Assembly (NCBI GenBank): GCA_963739335.1
Contig: CAVUAC010000046.1
Span: 62,001 to 126,000, forward strand
Source of the DNA: UBA9647 sp963739335
Lineage (GTDB): Bacteria; Bacteroidota; Ignavibacteria; UBA10030
Reading direction: 5' to 3'
DNA: 64,000 nucleotides
In this document: one piece after another, positions 61,498-64,000 of the stretch
Position numbering within the stretch: position 1 is the first letter of the stretch
Layout of the letters: each line of letters begins with the position of its first letter
Position numbers and translations under genes: made by a program
The notes under the pieces: model-generated
The model's database searches: none
Told to the model about the DNA's origin: nothing
Seen by the model: the letters and a program-made list of their open reading frames with translations, nothing else

Positions 61498-61712
61498 CCC
61501 CGCCGTTTTCTTGGCGGGAAGAATTTCGAATTGTCTGGACTCTGGCACGTGATTGTGCGTTTTTTGCATCTCCCGCTTTTTGGATTCCGCTCTCAAGCGG
61601 GATTTCCCGCTCTTGGATTCCGCCTCTAGGCGGGAGTTACGGGGCGGAACCGCCGTTGTTTGGCGGGACCGATTTTCGATTTCTCATTTCACATTTTTCA
61701 TTTTGAATTGTC
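61498..61712. repeat. Palindromic/direct-repeat region between permease 7 and the ATPase
   Basis: The 281-base gap carries a CCGCC...GGCGG hairpin (61501-61518). Two tandem units of about 32 bases follow (61571-61602 and 61605-61635), each beginning TCCCGCT, containing GGATTCCG and ending GCGGGA. A CATTT-type A/T-rich tag (61681-61712) closes the region. An inverted copy of the 32-base unit lies on the other side of permease 7 at 63266-63298. No promoter or gene is recognisable. Confidence 0.65.
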
Positions 61713-63158
61713 TTATCGTACGTCGTACCTCAGGAAGCGCACGTACGCCACGGCGAATGGGGCGATGAGCCAGAAAGCCAGTGAAATCAAACTCCCAAGA
61801 TTGCCGGCGATGACCTCCGGAAGAGTCGCCCGTTGTATCGAGAAAGCAGGCAAAGTTTTGAGTTCGACAAACCCGTTGATGGAAGATGAACTTGCTGAGC
61901 CGCCGCTTGGGAACTCAATTGTTGTCTTGTTGACGTGGCTGTACAGTGCCGCATCGAGCGTTTGTTGGTGCGACCTGACCGCATCGAGGTATTTCTCCTT
62001 GTCCAATTCTCCTGTCCCGCATATGTCCGTGATGAACCTCGTCAACGCAGCGCTCGGTGAAATCAGCGACAGGTTGCTTGCGATCGACTGTTGATTGTGT
62101 CGTTCGATCTGGAATGCCTGATCAAGGTTTCGCAGTTGATCGGTTTTCCGGGCGCGGTACTGTTGCTCGGTTGTGGTCTTGAACGATTCCCATGCATCTC
62201 GATCGGCACCTGGTGCGAGATCGGTTTTCAAAGGAGCTCCTTTTCCGAAGATCGACTCATATTGTCTCCCGAGGATCCTTGCCTTCTCCTGGTCAATGGC
62301 CTTTGCGATGGAAGATCTCTGCATCGAGACGACCGTCTCCGACCTGATCGGATGCACGACGGACGCAACCATATCGCTGAGCCTCGGGACGACGAGCTGC
62401 ATGAAAATCCAGACAAGCAGGATCGCCACGAGCGCGGTGCGTGCCCGTGCAGCGCTGGCAGATATCATGATCCCTAACGTGAAGTACTCCAGGATGAACA
62501 GGGAGCCTGCAAGAAAAATAATGGCAATGCGTGCCGCGATCCGTGAATCGTAGAGCGGAAATGAGGTCACTGCGAGAAGAACAAGGCCGAGGAGAAATGA
62601 GATCACGAATGGTAACCAGACAGCGATGTATCCTCCGACGAGCTTACCGATCAGGAGGTTATGCCGCGGAACGCTGTTGGACAAAATGCTCCTCAGCGTT
62701 CCCAGTTCCTTTTCGCCCGAAATGACGTCTGAAGCAAACAGGAGCACAATCAGGCTTACAACCATTTGAATGATGAAGACGAAATCGAACTTGCCAAAAA
62801 CTGAGAGCACAGATTGATCGCCGACAGGTGTTTCGCCCTGTTTGTATCCCTCAGGCTGGAACTCGTAGAACCGCGGCAGGCTGGACTCGAATCCGGAGGC
62901 GAAGATCGAGAGGGGAGAAGGAGGCCGGAAGCCCTTCAGCGGGATCGTGCCAAAGTGAATGTCCCACATCCTTGAAGAGGCGAGAGCATCGTCGGCGAGC
63001 CGGACCTGTTCGCTGTAGTCGCTGAGCCTCTTGGAGTAGTCAAGCTCGTGAACGTAGAGAGATGAGACGATCAAGACGGCGCAGATCAGGAAGAACAGAG
63101 GAAGCCGGTAGCTGACAATGTTCTCGAGAAGCTCTTTCTTGATTATTGAGGAGAGCAT
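61713..63158 (-). CDS. ABC-2-type permease, array member 7 (481 aa)
   Basis: First gene of the array in transcription order. N-terminal MLSSIIKKELLENIVSYRL, TM1, a periplasmic domain (KGFRPPSPLSIFASGFESSL), then FASDVISGEKELGTLRSILSN and LIGKLVGG, central helices, a second periplasmic region with a Gly/Ser-rich loop (PSGGSASSSS) and the final VRFLRYDVR. AAGGATGGTGAT stands before the ATG. It is separated from the ATPase by a 281-base repeat region, more than any other pair in the array. Confidence 0.88.
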   Translation of the reverse strand: MLSSIIKKELLENIVSYRLPLFFLICAVLIVSSLYVHELDYSKRLSDYSEQVRLADDALASSRMWDIHFGTIPLKGFRPPSPLSIFASGFESSLPRFYEFQPEGYKQGETPVGDQSVLSVFGKFDFVFIIQMVVSLIVLLFASDVISGEKELGTLRSILSNSVPRHNLLIGKLVGGYIAVWLPFVISFLLGLVLLAVTSFPLYDSRIAARIAIIFLAGSLFILEYFTLGIMISASAARARTALVAILLVWIFMQLVVPRLSDMVASVVHPIRSETVVSMQRSSIAKAIDQEKARILGRQYESIFGKGAPLKTDLAPGADRDAWESFKTTTEQQYRARKTDQLRNLDQAFQIERHNQQSIASNLSLISPSAALTRFITDICGTGELDKEKYLDAVRSHQQTLDAALYSHVNKTTIEFPSGGSASSSSINGFVELKTLPAFSIQRATLPEVIAGNLGSLISLAFWLIAPFAVAYVRFLRYDVR

Positions 63159-63265
63159 ATCACCATCCTTCCATCACAGTAGATGCTACAAGCCATCTCA
63201 AAAATCCTTCCACAAGAATAGTTGTCATTCCCGCACGTCTTCGCGTTTTGTGTTCGCTCTTTGAA

Positions 63266-63298
63266 TCCCGCTAGGGAGCGGAATCCTTGAAAGCGGGA
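63266..63298. repeat. Inverted copy of the TCCCGCT...GCGGGA repeat
   Basis: 33 bases from TCCCGCTAGGG to AAAGCGGGA. In reverse complement they read TCCCGCTTTCAAGGATTCCG and so on, like the two units at 61571-61635. Permease 7 thus lies between oppositely oriented copies. Confidence 0.6.
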
Positions 63299-63323
63299 CG
63301 TCCCGCTGTTGTTGAGCGGGAAA

Positions 63324-63548
63324 GCGGGCATCCAGGTCGTGAACCTCATGCGACCAGGGGCAATCGTCGTGCTTGGTTCTGGATTCCCGATGGAAACATT
63401 CGGGAATGACATTCTGCTTTCGGGAACAACATTCATTTTGTCATACCCGCATGTCGTAAGCGGATATCCAGGTCATGAACTTCATGCGGCCAAGGGCAAA
63501 TGCGACGCTCTTTTCTGGACTCCCGATAGAAGTGTTCGGGAGTGACAT
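63324..63548. repeat. Two 89-bp imperfect direct repeats
   Basis: Copy A 63324-63412 and copy B 63460-63548 align without gaps over 89 bases at about three-quarters identity, with many transition differences. Each starts GCGG..ATCCAGGTC and ends with an inverted repeat of the form TCCCGAT...TTCGGGA then TGACAT. They are interspersed-repeat-like and non-coding. Confidence 0.75.
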
Positions 63549-63833
63549 CGATTTTTGAGATGAGCTCTAATCTTGCAGTACACAATGATGACCGCAGGTC
63601 AGCCTAGTGAGCATATGCTGAGCCCTACTCAAAGAGGCAATCTTTGTGCCGGTGTGCAAGCTACTCTAATGAAGAGCTAAATGCGGAGTTTCTCAGAGGG
63701 ATGGGTAATGTGCTATACGGAGGTGGGCAAAGGGTTACACGCGGGGAGGGATGATGGTTGATGGAAAATGGATGATGGTTGAGGGTCGATGGATGAGGGA
63801 GCACCGTGAGGAAGGAATGCGTCGTTGAGACCT
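63549..63833. other. Intergenic stretch, mostly featureless, ending in a GATGG-rich tract
   Basis: No coding signal or structured RNA recognised from 63549 to about 63747. From 63748 to 63800 it turns into GATGATGGTTGATGG-type low complexity, the same kind of tract that flanks the four-helix-bundle gene at 41366-41728. Any promoter for the ABC array should lie between here and 63158, but the repeats hide it. Confidence 0.5.
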
Positions 63834-64000
63834 CTATCGTGACGTTGACCGTTTCACGCTTCGCTGTTGAGAGGTCAGCCGTATGGATGTGAACATGCGT
63901 CTGAATTCCTCAGATTCTGCGAGGAGTTTGTCGAGAGTCTGGTATTGCCCGTCATCTAAGGCCTTCAATACTCGCAACCAGTAGTTGGTTTCGCGAATCT
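63834..64000 (-). CDS. Four-helix bundle protein (S23 family), C-terminal part, cut by window end
   Basis: 54 residues read on the minus strand before a TAG at 63834-63836. They begin IRETNYWLRVLKAL, followed by LLAESEEFRRMFTSIRL. The E(S/T)NYWLR...L..L..E.EE...I..SI pattern is the usual last helix of the S23 four-helix-bundle family. The N-terminal part lies beyond the window. It is a second member of the family seen at 41366-41728. Confidence 0.75.
   Translation of the reverse strand, partial: IRETNYWLRVLKALDDGQYQTLDKLLAESEEFRRMFTSIRLTSQQRSVKRSTSR

Noticed and set aside
63324..63548. Possible CRISPR array
   Set aside because: Only two copies, 89 bases long, poorly conserved, no uniform spacers and no cas genes.

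Overview
The window is bacterial chromosome, densely coded, with Shine-Dalgarno sites of AGGAGG type before most genes. Secreted TolB-propeller amidohydrolases, S23-type four-helix-bundle proteins, a LytTR/LytS-like two-component pair, GldF/NosY-like ABC-2 permeases, signal-peptide peptidases and an IorAB-type molybdenum enzyme suggest a member of the Bacteroidota-Chlorobiota-Ignavibacteriota (FCB) group. The regular use of Shine-Dalgarno sites argues against Bacteroidia proper and fits Ignavibacteria/Kryptonia-like lineages. This placement is inference: there is no rRNA or other marker to fix it. I saw no tRNA, rRNA, CRISPR array, prophage or transposase.

Layout. 64-14243 (mostly minus strand) is metabolic housekeeping: rubrerythrin, an aldo/keto reductase, a Tat-exported molybdenum hydroxylase with its 2Fe-2S subunit, an alpha/beta hydrolase, the manganese exporter MntP, a nitrilase-family amidase, a lipoprotein-like O-methyltransferase, a GMP-synthase ATPPase without its glutaminase half, a TolB-amidohydrolase and (plus strand) an L-2-hydroxyglutarate-oxidase-like flavoprotein. 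14288-17299 holds a secreted HEAT-like protein and an unknown membrane protein; 17355-17927 an EF-P lacking the usual modified lysine.

18155-32091 is a plus-strand run of twelve genes with short gaps, bounded by a palindromic operator before marR and a strong terminator at 32046-32091. The first four genes encode MarR, TolC, a membrane-fusion protein and an RND pump. The next eight encode a poly-gamma-glutamate-type Mur ligase (CapB/PgsB), CapC/PgsC, a PgsW-like protein, a secreted small protein, a lone TRAP/DctM permease, a 51-residue membrane peptide, an aspartoacylase-like metallohydrolase and a C69 dipeptidase. It looks like a make-export-hydrolyse-reimport module for an amide-linked compound and is one of the two best candidates for a new system.

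32146-50308 carries glycogen phosphorylase, a haem-binding protein, glucose-6-phosphate isomerase, a creatininase-family hydrolase, a sigma-like factor, an MGMT-like protein, a secreted amidohydrolase, a four-helix-bundle gene, a LiaF/DUF5668-histidine kinase-LytTR operon, MocA-like and XdhC Mo-cofactor factors, DinB and a secreted oligoendopeptidase F. Three copies of a palindromic repeat with a GATGACCGT/ACGGTCATC core lie in its gaps.

50396-63158 (minus strand) is the second candidate system: seven full-length paralogous ABC-2 permeases plus one remnant, a single ABC ATPase and one membrane-anchored NEW3-domain protein with a fusion-protein-like hairpin. Its gaps hold several interspersed repeats. 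The window ends inside a second four-helix-bundle gene.

Four genes (1178-2171, 9698-12884, 13132-14243, 60720-61431) each need exactly one base corrected, in or beside a short run of identical bases, to restore a full-length family member. Sequencing or assembly error is at least as likely as gene decay.
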